62,082 bases of DNA from Thermodesulfovibrionales bacterium (GTDB lineage: Bacteria > Nitrospirota > Thermodesulfovibrionia > Thermodesulfovibrionales > Dissulfurispiraceae), in assembly GCA_020062545.1 (NCBI GenBank), contig JAGUWD010000033.1, forward strand, positions 1 to 62,082. The letters run 5' to 3'. The translations under genes and the position numbers were made by a program. The notes under the pieces were generated by a model. It saw nothing but the letters and a program-made list of their open reading frames with translations. It did no database searches and was not told the origin of the DNA. Below are positions 49,100 to 57,078 of this stretch, piece by piece; position 1 is the stretch's first letter, and the number at the start of each line of letters is the position of its first letter.

Positions 49100-50378
49100 A
49101 AACCACACATATATTATAGAAAGTGAAGATATGGAGAGAAAGAACGAGATGCTTCTTCAATACATCAAGGAGAAGGTAAACCAACTCCTGCAGATTATGG
49201 GGACAAAACCCCTGAGGGATGAAGAGCTTAACGACGAGAGCCTTATTGCCATAGACCCTATAGGCATCATCGCTGAATCCTTTGAACAGGTGCTCGATCA
49301 CCTGAAAGAGAGCAACAGGCAGTTGCAGCTTGCGAGGGATTATCTGCAAGCTGTCTTTGACACTGCAGGCGTTGGCATATCTATTATTGACAGGGATTTG
49401 AAAATAATCAAATGCAATGAAAAGCAAAAGGAACTCCTGGTAAACGGCGTATCGCAGATAGAAGGCAGACACTGCTATGAGGTTTATTGCGGGATAGATT
49501 CTCCTCCTTTAATATGTCCTGCCATAGAAACACTGGAGATGGAGCGTGCAGTATTTTTAAAAGAGGTTACTAAGAAGGGAAAGGTTTTTCAAATAGTCAC
49601 ATCGCCCCTCAGGGATAGGAGCGGAAGCATATCCGGCGTCATTGAGGTGTCTATGGACATCACGGAAAAAAAGAGGGCACTGGAGGCGATGTGCCAATCA
49701 GAAAAGTTAGCTGCTGTAGGACAGCTTGCAGCAGGCATTGCCCATGAATTGAACAATCCCCTTGGCAATATCCTCGGTTATGCAAAGCTGCTTCTTATGG
49801 AGCAAGATACTACGGAATTTCAGAAGAACAGGCTGGAGGTTATTATAGAGCAGGCAAAGAGAGGCAGCAGCATCATAAAAGGGCTGCTTGAATTTTCACA
49901 CCAGAAGATGCCTGTTTTCGAAAGGATTTCCCTTAATGCGTGCATAGAGCTGGCACTCCGGTCCCTGAGCGATGAAATCAGAAGCAACAATATAGAGATT
50001 TTGACAGGTCTTGGTACTGTTCCATATGTAATGGCCGATCCAAAACAGATGGAGCAGGTAATCTATAACATACTCCTCAATGCTATACAGGCCCTGGAAG
50101 GAAAAGGAGGCATTGTGGAGATAAAGAGCGAGGCATTAAACGGTTCTGTGGAGGTAACCATAAAGGATAACGGCCCGGGCATACCAAAAGAGCATTTGAG
50201 CAGAATCTTCGAGCCTTTTTTTACAACAAAACCTGTAGGGAAGGGTACCGGGCTTGGCCTCAGTATATGCGCAGAGATATTGAAAAAGCATAGCAGCAAT
50301 ATCTGTGTTGAGAGCGAAGTGGGGAAAGGGACTAAATTTTCCTTCAGGATAATGGGTGGAGTAACGGGCAATGTTTGA
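49080..50378 (+). CDS. Soluble PAS histidine kinase of the sulfur island
   Basis: 432 residues without membrane helices. A coiled N-terminal region (1-85), one PAS domain (about 87-200) with Cys132, Cys137 and Cys146 (RHCYEVYCGIDSPPLICP), H-box GIAHELNNPLGNILGY (His222), and GHKL domain with NAIQALEGKGG, DNGPGIP and GTGLGLSICAEI. The Cys group makes a thiol/persulfide or metal sensor plausible. The regulator gene overlaps its end by 8 bp. Confidence 0.9.
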   Translation: MKTKKHENHTYIIESEDMERKNEMLLQYIKEKVNQLLQIMGTKPLRDEELNDESLIAIDPIGIIAESFEQVLDHLKESNRQLQLARDYLQAVFDTAGVGISIIDRDLKIIKCNEKQKELLVNGVSQIEGRHCYEVYCGIDSPPLICPAIETLEMERAVFLKEVTKKGKVFQIVTSPLRDRSGSISGVIEVSMDITEKKRALEAMCQSEKLAAVGQLAAGIAHELNNPLGNILGYAKLLLMEQDTTEFQKNRLEVIIEQAKRGSSIIKGLLEFSHQKMPVFERISLNACIELALRSLSDEIRSNNIEILTGLGTVPYVMADPKQMEQVIYNILLNAIQALEGKGGIVEIKSEALNGSVEVTIKDNGPGIPKEHLSRIFEPFFTTKPVGKGTGLGLSICAEILKKHSSNICVESEVGKGTKFSFRIMGGVTGNV

Positions 50379-51708
50379 TATCCTGGCAATAGAAGATGAC
50401 CAGAGGATGAGGGAGCTTCTAAAAGAGATACTCAGTAGGAATGGGTGCTCTGTATTTACTGCAAAGAATGGTGAGGAAGGGATCGGCCTTCTCGAGAGAA
50501 GGACATTTGATCTTATTATTACGGATCTCAAGATGCCTGATATAGACGGCATCACCATCCTCTCAAAGGCACGGGAGCTTAATCCCGAGAACCTTGTTAT
50601 TGTAATTACCGCATACGGCACCGTGGAATCAGCTATAGAGGCCATGAAACTCGGCGCCTATGACTATATCCAGAAGCCCTTTGAGCCGGAGGAGCTGATG
50701 CTGGTTATAAAGAAGGCACTGGACTATAAAAGGCTTGCCGATGAAAACTTAAGGTTATCAAGCCAGCTCGAATCCTGCAGGTCAGAGGAGTTGATAGGGA
50801 CAAGCCCGCGGATGACCGAGGTTAAGATACTTATGGAAAGGATATCGCCTCTCGATACTACTGTAGTGATAGAAGGTGAGACAGGAACAGGGAAAAACCT
50901 TGTTGCAAAGACAATCCACAGGATAAGCAAAAGGTCATCAGGCAAATTTCTGAGCATAAACTGTGGTGCACTCACAGAGACATTGCTTGAATCAGAGCTT
51001 TTCGGACATGAAAAAGGGGCATTTACCGGAGCCATAAAACAGAAACAGGGTCTTTTTGAGGCTGCACATGGAGGGACACTGTTCCTTGATGAGATAAACA
51101 ATGCGAGCCTCAACATGCAGATAAAACTCCTTAAGGTATTGGAAGAGGGAAGGATTATGCGTATTGGCTCCACAGAATCCGTTCCTGTAGATGTCCGCAT
51201 AATTGCTGCAAGCAACATCCCGATTAAAAAAGAAGTGGACGAAGGGAAGTTCAGGCAGGATCTGTACTATCGCCTCAAGGTGGTTACTGTTACTATGCCT
51301 TCTCTCAGAGAAAGGCGTGATGATATACCGCTTCTGGCGCATCACTTTCTTGACAGGTATCGTGAAAGGTTCAACAAGGAGATCCAGGGCTTCACAACAG
51401 AGGCAATGGATACTCTTCTTACTTACGATTGGCCAGGCAATGTGAGGGAGCTTGAACATGTGGTCGAGAGAGGAGTTATATTAGAACATGGCAAGAAGAT
51501 AGGTATATCTTCCCTTCCTGCAGAACTTCGTTCAAGGCCGAAAGAGATCATGTCGTCGAAAAGTGTAATGAGGCTTGAAGATATGGAAAGGCAATTAATC
51601 CAATCCGCATTGAGGTTTTTCAATGGCAAGAGAGATTCTGCTGCCCGTGCATTGGGTATAAGCACTGCCACCCTCTGGAGAAAGCTCAAAAAATATAATC
51701 TTGATTAA
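50371..51708 (+). CDS. NtrC-type activator of the sulfur island
   Basis: Receiver with phospho-Asp52 (LIITDLKMPDIDG), AAA+ with EGETGTGKN and GAFTGA (about 216-221), HTH at the end (RDSAARALGISTATLWRKLKKY). Length 445. The GAFTGA loop shows it activates sigma-54 polymerase, and a sigma-54 promoter with twin upstream palindromes lies in the 142 bp between it and the rhodanese gene. It is the obvious candidate to switch on that operon. Confidence 0.92.
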   Translation: MFDILAIEDDQRMRELLKEILSRNGCSVFTAKNGEEGIGLLERRTFDLIITDLKMPDIDGITILSKARELNPENLVIVITAYGTVESAIEAMKLGAYDYIQKPFEPEELMLVIKKALDYKRLADENLRLSSQLESCRSEELIGTSPRMTEVKILMERISPLDTTVVIEGETGTGKNLVAKTIHRISKRSSGKFLSINCGALTETLLESELFGHEKGAFTGAIKQKQGLFEAAHGGTLFLDEINNASLNMQIKLLKVLEEGRIMRIGSTESVPVDVRIIAASNIPIKKEVDEGKFRQDLYYRLKVVTVTMPSLRERRDDIPLLAHHFLDRYRERFNKEIQGFTTEAMDTLLTYDWPGNVRELEHVVERGVILEHGKKIGISSLPAELRSRPKEIMSSKSVMRLEDMERQLIQSALRFFNGKRDSAARALGISTATLWRKLKKYNLD

Positions 51709-51718
51709 CTCAAATTTC

Positions 51719-51749
51719 TTTCACTTTGAAATAATCTTTCATTTTGAAA
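51719..51749. promoter_or_regulatory. Twin TTTCA-N3-TGAAA sites (activator binding)
   Basis: TTTCACTTTGAAA (51719-51731) and TTTCATTTTGAAA (51737-51749), two near-identical palindromes 18 bp apart centre to centre, 44-75 bp upstream of the sigma-54 -24 box. The arrangement is that of an NtrC-type enhancer. Confidence 0.65.
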
Positions 51750-51792
51750 TGCTCACCAATCAAACTTTTTAGGAATATCACCATTTTCCCTC

Positions 51793-51808
51793 TGGCATAT
51801 CTATTGCT
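51793..51808 (+). promoter_or_regulatory. Sigma-54 promoter of the sulfur operon
   Basis: TGGCATATCTATTGCT with exact GG/GC spacing. It is 43 bp before the ATG of the rhodanese gene and shares TGGCAT with the two other sigma-54 promoters in the window. Confidence 0.8.
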
Positions 51809-51850
51809 TTACTGGTTTATCAATAATTTTTGCAAAGAGGGAGGTACGAG

Positions 51851-52849
51851 ATGAAGGGGAAGACTTTATTGGCAATGGTGATGATGGTGGCCTTTGTGGC
51901 CGTGTCAACTTATGCCTATGGATGGGCAAATCCGGATCTTTTAATGAACCCAGACGATGTGGAAAAGGTTGCTGCAAAACCTGACTGGGTAATCCTTGAT
52001 TGCCGCGGCAAAGAGGCATATGAGAAAGGGCATATCCCCGGAGCCATAGTTCTTGATTGCAGGAAGGACCTGAGGGATGGGACAGAAAGGGTATTGAAGC
52101 CTGCCGCACTGGAAAAGATACTCGGGAATGCAGGCATCAGTAATGACAAGCATGTTGTTGTATATGGAGATGCAAAGCAGATTGTTCATGCATCCGTGGG
52201 GTTCTGGATACTTGAATACATAGGCCATGATAAGACTCATTTTTTTGACGGAGGCCTCACTGAATGGAAAGCGGCTGGAAAACCTGTAACTACAGAGCCG
52301 AGGACTCTGCCGCCGGCAACATTCAAGGCCCATGTTGTTCCATCCAGGTATGCTCCAACTGAGGAGATACTGAAGATTGCAAAGGGCGAGACAAAGAGTG
52401 TTCAGGTTATAGATGCAAGGACAGAGAAAGAATATAATGGCAAAGAGTCACGCTCTTTAAGGGGAGGCCATATTCCAAATACAAACATAAATGTATCCCA
52501 CGAGCTTACATACGACAAACGCACAGGAAAACTGCTTCCCGAAAAGTTTTTAGAGAAATTTTATGGCAATCTCGATAAGAGTAAAAGGACAATAGGGTTG
52601 TGCCAGACAGGCTCCCGTTCTACACTCACATATCTGCAGTTGAGGCTTATGGGTTTTAAAGACCCTGCAAACTATGATGATTCATGGATTGTGTACGGCA
52701 ACAGCATTTATCCACCATATCCAGTGGAGAACGAACAATGGATAAACCTTGAAGGCCTTGTGAAAATGTCGGCTGACATAAAGAAACTTAAGAAAGAGAT
52801 CGAAGACCTGAGAAAAGAGTTAAAACTGCCGCCGAAAGAAGCACATTAA
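51851..52849 (+). CDS. Exported two-domain rhodanese
   Basis: Periplasmic sulfurtransferase of 332 residues. Signal peptide (1-23). First rhodanese domain (27-145) has VVVYGDAKQ where the active Cys should be, so it is inactive; the second (165-295) has GLCQTGSRST with Cys251 in the loop. A coiled coil closes the protein (306-328, KKLKKEIEDLRKELK). It likely accepts sulfane sulfur from thiosulfate, polysulfide or elemental sulfur outside the cytoplasm. ATG at 51851 after GGGAGG; first gene behind the sigma-54 promoter. Confidence 0.88.
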   Translation: MKGKTLLAMVMMVAFVAVSTYAYGWANPDLLMNPDDVEKVAAKPDWVILDCRGKEAYEKGHIPGAIVLDCRKDLRDGTERVLKPAALEKILGNAGISNDKHVVVYGDAKQIVHASVGFWILEYIGHDKTHFFDGGLTEWKAAGKPVTTEPRTLPPATFKAHVVPSRYAPTEEILKIAKGETKSVQVIDARTEKEYNGKESRSLRGGHIPNTNINVSHELTYDKRTGKLLPEKFLEKFYGNLDKSKRTIGLCQTGSRSTLTYLQLRLMGFKDPANYDDSWIVYGNSIYPPYPVENEQWINLEGLVKMSADIKKLKKEIEDLRKELKLPPKEAH

Positions 52850-52867
52850 TGGATTGAAGAGGTCAGC

Positions 52868-53386
52868 ATGGGTGAACAAATAAAAATAGTTCCGCTCGGT
52901 GAAGTTGACGGGGGTATCATGATGGAAGTTGCAACTCAGGTCAGCATAGTTTTTGGAATAACTGCAACAGTTAATGAGATGCAGCGCTGTCATGAATCTG
53001 CCTATAACCACCAGAGGAACCAGTATTCTGCCGAGGCCCTTTTAAAATTTATGGAAGGAATTCGGGGGGAAACCCCTCACAGGTTGCTCGGCATCACCGA
53101 TGTTGACCTCTATATTCCGGATTTGAATTACGTATTTGGCCTTGCAGATAAATCCGGTGCTGTTGCCGTTGTTTCTGTTTCGAGATTTAAAAAAGGGAAT
53201 AGGAAGGTTGTCGAGAGGGCTGTTAAAACTGCAGTCCATGAGATTGGACATACATACGGGCTTGGCCACTGTCATGACAACAAATGCGTGATGTATTTCT
53301 CTTACAACCTTTCGGATACTGACTACAAGGGTAAAGAATTCTGCATCAAATGCCAGAAGATACTGGGCAGAAGGAATATCACATGA
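52868..53386 (+). CDS. Archaemetzincin (AmzA-like zinc peptidase)
   Basis: Cytoplasmic metallopeptidase-like protein of 172 residues. HEIGHTYGLGHC (His124, Glu125, His128, His134) is the metzincin zinc site. It is followed by the family's extra zinc site with Cys135, Cys140, Cys159 and Cys162 and by the Met-turn VMYFS. The family is mainly archaeal and of unknown role. Being inside a sulfur operon is unexpected. Its stop overlaps the next start (ATGA), so it is truly part of the operon. Confidence 0.9.
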   Translation: MGEQIKIVPLGEVDGGIMMEVATQVSIVFGITATVNEMQRCHESAYNHQRNQYSAEALLKFMEGIRGETPHRLLGITDVDLYIPDLNYVFGLADKSGAVAVVSVSRFKKGNRKVVERAVKTAVHEIGHTYGLGHCHDNKCVMYFSYNLSDTDYKGKEFCIKCQKILGRRNIT

Positions 53387-53685
53387 AACTCGGCATTTTA
53401 GTAAACACAGACAGAAACCTCGCTCATATATTGGGCGTCACAAAGGCGGCTATAGAGAGCGGGCATGAAGTCATAATATTCAATATGGATGAAGGGGTCA
53501 GACTTTTCAGGGAACCAGCTTTTAGAGACCTCTGTAATACCAAAGGTGTATCAATGAGTTTTTGCGACCACAGCACGCATGTTCTGAATGTATCAAAGGA
53601 AGGTATCCCTAAAGAAATAATCTGCGGCAGTCAGTACAACAATGCTGTTATGAACCATGATGCAGACAGAATTATTGTTTTGTAA
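53383..53685 (+). CDS. DsrE-like protein
   Basis: 100-residue DsrE/TusD-like alpha/beta protein: KLGILVNTDRNLAHILGVTKAA, GHEVIIFNMDEGVRLF and several Cys (LCNTKG, SFCDHS, IICGSQ). DsrE-family proteins carry persulfides between TusA and the sulfur enzymes. Start at 53383 overlaps the previous stop. First of a trio with the next two small genes. Confidence 0.8.
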   Translation: MKLGILVNTDRNLAHILGVTKAAIESGHEVIIFNMDEGVRLFREPAFRDLCNTKGVSMSFCDHSTHVLNVSKEGIPKEIICGSQYNNAVMNHDADRIIVL

Positions 53686-53696
53686 GGAGATCGGGT

Positions 53697-53978
53697 GTGG
53701 ATAAAAAGAAGATTGCAGTAATCGTCAGAGACAGGCAGGCAGAGGCATTCAGGATGAGCGTGGGTCTCACTGTCCTTGACGACATAATAGATGTTTTTAT
53801 AACAGAGTCTATCGGGGATGATAAGGAGACCCTTACTCAACTTGATGGGGTAAAGGAGATGAAGGAACTGGGCATCATAAATCTCTTCACAACTGTTAAA
53901 GGGACAGACTTTGAATTTATAACTGTAGAAGATATGGCAGGGAAGATCCTTGAATATGACCACATATTGCCGTATTAA
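53697..53978 (+). CDS. DsrF/TusC-like protein
   Basis: 93-residue protein with the DsrE-like fold pattern KKIAVIVRDRQAEAFRMSVGLTVLDDIIDVFI and DILP/YDHILPY near the end. It has no Cys, as in structural (TusC/DsrF) subunits. GTG start with AAGGAGA seven bases before. Position between DsrE- and DsrH-like genes supports the call more than sequence alone. Confidence 0.7.
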   Translation: MDKKKIAVIVRDRQAEAFRMSVGLTVLDDIIDVFITESIGDDKETLTQLDGVKEMKELGIINLFTTVKGTDFEFITVEDMAGKILEYDHILPY

Positions 53979-53987
53979 GGAGGATGA

Positions 53988-54158
53988 ATGAAGGTTTTGC
54001 ATTTGCTTAAATCTGAGCCTGACGAAACTGCAAGGAAAATAATGGAAATACATAAAGCAGAAAATGAAGTGAAGGTCATTGACCTTACAAAGGGCGATTT
54101 TTCTTATGAGAGTATCATAGAGGACATATTTAGTTATGACAAAGTCATATCGTGGTAA
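53988..54158 (+). CDS. DsrH/TusB-like small protein
   Basis: 56-residue product, starting KVLHLLKSEPDETARK and ending YDKVISW. TusB/DsrH proteins also begin with a short LH-L strand and end in a Trp, but are longer (about 95). It follows a perfect AGGAGG 5 bp before its ATG and lies 9 bp after the DsrF-like gene. It has no Cys. It completes a compact DsrEFH-like set; the assignment is tentative because of the small size. Confidence 0.6.
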   Translation: MKVLHLLKSEPDETARKIMEIHKAENEVKVIDLTKGDFSYESIIEDIFSYDKVISW

Positions 54159-54191
54159 TAAAACTGTAATAAAAAATAAAGGAGGGCAAAA

Positions 54192-54356
54192 ATGGGTGAG
54201 GTAAGGGGAGGTCTGACATTACCATGGCTTTGGGTAGCAGTTGTTATTGCCTTTTTAGCATTGGGCTTTATACTGCCGCCCCTTGATAAACCATTAAGGG
54301 ACCTTGCCAAACAGGCAGAGCAGATGAAGACAATGCAAGAACATATGTCGCAGTAA
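54192..54356 (+). CDS. 54-residue membrane protein
   Basis: Unrecognised. An N-terminal cytoplasmic stretch (GEVRGGLTLPWLW), one membrane helix (about 12-30, VAVVIAFLALGFILPP) and a charged C-terminal helix (PLRDLAKQAEQMKTMQEHM). Strong Shine-Dalgarno (AAAGGAGGG) and normal spacing in the operon show it is real. It might anchor or link the neighbouring exported protein and transporter. Confidence 0.7.
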   Translation: MGEVRGGLTLPWLWVAVVIAFLALGFILPPLDKPLRDLAKQAEQMKTMQEHMSQ

Positions 54357-54391
54357 AAAGATTTTTAAATAAAAACACGGAGGTGTAAAAA

Positions 54392-54871
54392 ATGAAAGCG
54401 AAAAAGAAAATAATAGTATTGGCGGTTATGCTGTTATTGGCATTTTTGACAATGCCTCTGATAGGCGGATTAAAAACAACACAGATTGAAGTTTCATTGG
54501 TATCCGTGGCACATGCCGAGGATGCCAAGGGTTTTAAATGGATACCGAGAAGGCCGGGAATTACAAGGGCACAGATAGCCCTCGGAAGGGCTGTTACAAT
54601 ACCCTTTGAATTTACAGTTACAGGAAATGTGAAAAAAGTGAGGTTTGAATTGCCAAAGAAGTTTACAAGCCTCGGCATTGATATTCTGGAGGATGAAGTG
54701 GCTGTCAAGGGCGGCAAGGCTTCCTCGGCTGTGTTGTTCACTGTACCCCCGGGAAAACCACTGGGGAAATTTGACATGGTGGTCACGGCAAAGGATGCCG
54801 CAACAGGAAAAGAGATAGGCAAAGGCACTATTCCATTTATGCTTTTGCCGCCGGGCGTAGGCGGATGTTAA
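54392..54871 (+). CDS. Exported protein ending in GGC (SoxY-like sulfur carrier candidate)
   Basis: 159 residues. A long leader (cleavage after AHA, about residue 42) precedes an Ig-like beta domain (VTIPFEFTVTGNVKKVRFELP, then AVLFTVPPGKPLGKFDMVVTAKD). The last residues are PPGVGGC: the only Cys of the mature protein is the final residue, on a flexible Gly arm. SoxY carries sulfur on the Cys of a C-terminal GGCGG arm and has an Ig-like fold. I therefore infer a SoxY analogue that receives sulfur from the rhodanese and delivers it to the YeeE-type transporter downstream. SoxY homology itself is not evident. Confidence 0.55.
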   Translation: MKAKKKIIVLAVMLLLAFLTMPLIGGLKTTQIEVSLVSVAHAEDAKGFKWIPRRPGITRAQIALGRAVTIPFEFTVTGNVKKVRFELPKKFTSLGIDILEDEVAVKGGKASSAVLFTVPPGKPLGKFDMVVTAKDAATGKEIGKGTIPFMLLPPGVGGC

Positions 54872-54900
54872 AGGTAAAAACAAAAGGGGAGGGATGATAT

Positions 54901-56307
54901 ATGAGCGACTTTGATTTTGGCATAAAAGGCTGGTGGGACACGTGGTACAAAAAATTCTTCAGGGAAAAATGGCCACTCTGGATAGCAGCCATATTCATGG
55001 CGCTCTCAGGGATAATAGCATACGGAGTAGCCGTATGGTCGCTGGCAAGGACAGTCTCTGGAGAAAATCCATATGATCAGGCAAAACCACTCGGGACATT
55101 CCTTGGACTCAAAGAACTTGGCGGCATTATCAACAGTTTTCTTGGCAAGATAGGTCTGCCCCACTATCCTTTCAACGGCTATATATGGCCTGACGGGCAG
55201 ACCATAAATTATTTTGTCCAGTATCCCAATCCGTTTCTTGAGCCGACAGCAGGGACGATGCTCGGCATACTCTTCGGAGGGCTGATCGCCGCACTTTTGG
55301 CAAAGGAGTTTGCACTCAAGGTGCCGCTTGACAAGACGGAGTACGGACTTGCGCTTTCCGGCGGTGTGATGATGGGTATAGGCGCGGTCTTTATGTTCGG
55401 TTGTCCACTGGTAAGTACAACCAATATAGGGGCTATGAGTGTCCAGGCCATTGAAATGGTTATAGGCATGACCATAGGTTCGTTCTTTGGAGCAAAAATA
55501 ATTGTCTGGCTTGAGAAGCGAAGGCTGGCATCCCTCGCATGCGCTGCTGATGGCGCAGGCTATAGACCGTTAATGCATTTTGAAAAGACAAAGACCATAT
55601 GGCCTAAAATGCCGGCTAATGCGGACGGAGGCGAACCATTTGGCATCAGATTTCAGCCCGTAATGGCAATAATTCTTACAGTCGTTATGTTTATAGTTCT
55701 GGCACGGTTTACCAAGATCGGCTACCCTGCCCTCTCCATGTCATTTCTGGCAGCAACACTTACAGGGTTTGCAATGCAGAGGGGAGGCATGTGCTTTGCC
55801 TATGCATACAGAGAGCCATTTTTAACAGGCTTCAGCGATATGTCGAGGGCAATGGCGCTACTCTATGCACTGTTGGTAATAGGTTTTCTTCCATTCAAAC
55901 TTCTTGGCTCTGTGTCCCCTGATATTGCCTATGCTGAGATATTCGCCATAAGCCCTGCAGGTATCGGAATACTCCTTGGTTCAGCCCTGTTCGGGCTCGG
56001 CATGGCGCTCAATGGAGCGTGCGTCAGCGACAGCCTCTGGAGAACTGCTGAAGGACAGGTAAAGATATGGGTAGGTCTCTTAACACTCATCTGCGTTTCC
56101 TCATGGTTATTCCCGATGAGAGAGGAGACATGGTTCAAGACAATCTTTGCGCCATACGGCTCAAAGAATATAACGGATGTTTATCTGCCCCAGATATTCG
56201 GGAGCTATCCCATAGCGGTCGTTTTTACAATAAGTGTAGTGCTTTTATGGGCGCTTTTGATGACATGGTTTGCAGGCAGGACATTCAAAAAATATATGGA
56301 AGGATAG
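54901..56307 (+). CDS. YeeE/YedE-family sulfur transporter 2
   Basis: 468-residue membrane protein with two pseudo-repeats of helices. Conserved Cys positions are Cys168 (MFGCPLVST), Cys298 (QRGGMCFAYAYREP) and Cys374 (LNGACVSDSLW), which in YeeE form the sulfur relay through the membrane. It is longer than transporter 1 because of an extra N-terminal periplasmic loop (about 55-115). Next to a TusA gene, so sulfur taken in probably goes onto TusA. Confidence 0.9.
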   Translation: MSDFDFGIKGWWDTWYKKFFREKWPLWIAAIFMALSGIIAYGVAVWSLARTVSGENPYDQAKPLGTFLGLKELGGIINSFLGKIGLPHYPFNGYIWPDGQTINYFVQYPNPFLEPTAGTMLGILFGGLIAALLAKEFALKVPLDKTEYGLALSGGVMMGIGAVFMFGCPLVSTTNIGAMSVQAIEMVIGMTIGSFFGAKIIVWLEKRRLASLACAADGAGYRPLMHFEKTKTIWPKMPANADGGEPFGIRFQPVMAIILTVVMFIVLARFTKIGYPALSMSFLAATLTGFAMQRGGMCFAYAYREPFLTGFSDMSRAMALLYALLVIGFLPFKLLGSVSPDIAYAEIFAISPAGIGILLGSALFGLGMALNGACVSDSLWRTAEGQVKIWVGLLTLICVSSWLFPMREETWFKTIFAPYGSKNITDVYLPQIFGSYPIAVVFTISVVLLWALLMTWFAGRTFKKYMEG

Positions 56308-56317
56308 GAGGGGTGAA

Positions 56318-56554
56318 ATGACAACAGAAGTGAAAATTGACAAGGTGCTCGATGTTAAAGGCCTGGTATGTCCGAGGCCTATGGTAATGACCATGAATAC
56401 ATTAAAAACAATGGAAAAGGGGCAGGTTCTTCATGTTTTAGCAAATGACAGCAGCACCAAGCACAGCATCCCGGCCCTCTGCGAGAGGAGCGGCTATAAA
56501 CTTGTGGAGATGAAAGACGAGGCCGGTACTATCAGCTTCATAATTCAAAAATAA
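56318..56554 (+). CDS. tusA: TusA-like sulfur carrier 2
   Basis: 78-residue TusA with the canonical VKGLVCPRPMVMTMNTLKTM motif (CPxP, active Cys). Small alpha/beta fold, cytoplasmic. It should accept sulfur from the transporter directly upstream and pass it to DsrE-like proteins. A second Cys (ALCERSG) is common. Start at 56318 behind GGAGGGG. Confidence 0.92.
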   Translation: MTTEVKIDKVLDVKGLVCPRPMVMTMNTLKTMEKGQVLHVLANDSSTKHSIPALCERSGYKLVEMKDEAGTISFIIQK

Positions 56555-56579
56555 CCGGGCAGAAGTAATTGGAGGTTTT

Positions 56580-57038
56580 ATGTATAAGAATATTTTATTG
56601 CCGACAGACGGCTCGGAACTCTCGGAGGAAGCAATAAAAAGCGGTGTTGCCCTTGCTAAACTCCTTAATGCAAAGGTTACAGGGCTTTATGTGATACCAA
56701 AACCTACTTCAGGCGACATCTGGGATGTATGGGCACCCGAAAACACCGAAGAGGGAAGAATGTTCAGGACTAAGTTCGAGGCATCATTTGAATGTGTGGC
56801 AACAAGATACATATCAGTAATTGAGAATGCAGCAAAAGAGGCAGGAGTGCCCTGCGAATGTTTTTATGTAAAAAGCGAGTCCCCTTCAGAGGAAATAATA
56901 AAAACAGCAGTGGAGAAAGGCTGCGACCTCATCTTTATGGCATCCCACGGCAAGAGAGGTATAGGCGCTATCCTCGGAAGTGTGACAACAAAGGTTTTGA
57001 TGAGTTCAAATGTCCCTGTGCTGGTACATAGAGTATAA
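56580..57038 (+). CDS. Universal stress protein 2
   Basis: UspA-family protein of 152 residues: NILLPTDGSELSEEAIK and the ATP-binding ASHGKRGIGAILGSVTTKVLMSSNVPVLV. It has a longer loop (about 45-85) than the first stress protein of the window. Last gene of the sulfur operon, followed by a terminator. Its role in the sulfur system is unclear. Confidence 0.9.
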   Translation: MYKNILLPTDGSELSEEAIKSGVALAKLLNAKVTGLYVIPKPTSGDIWDVWAPENTEEGRMFRTKFEASFECVATRYISVIENAAKEAGVPCECFYVKSESPSEEIIKTAVEKGCDLIFMASHGKRGIGAILGSVTTKVLMSSNVPVLVHRV

Positions 57039-57078
57039 GCGGGAGGCGGAACCTCTGGAACCCTCCATTCCGCCAATT

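Noticed and set aside
53988-54158. Treating the 56-codon frame as chance
   Set aside because: Rejected as chance because of a perfect AGGAGG, 9-bp spacing in the operon and DsrH-like ends; kept as a gene.
54392-54871. Direct annotation as SoxY
   Set aside because: Only the terminal GGC and the general fold agree; no SoxY sequence signature, no SoxZ or other sox genes in the window.
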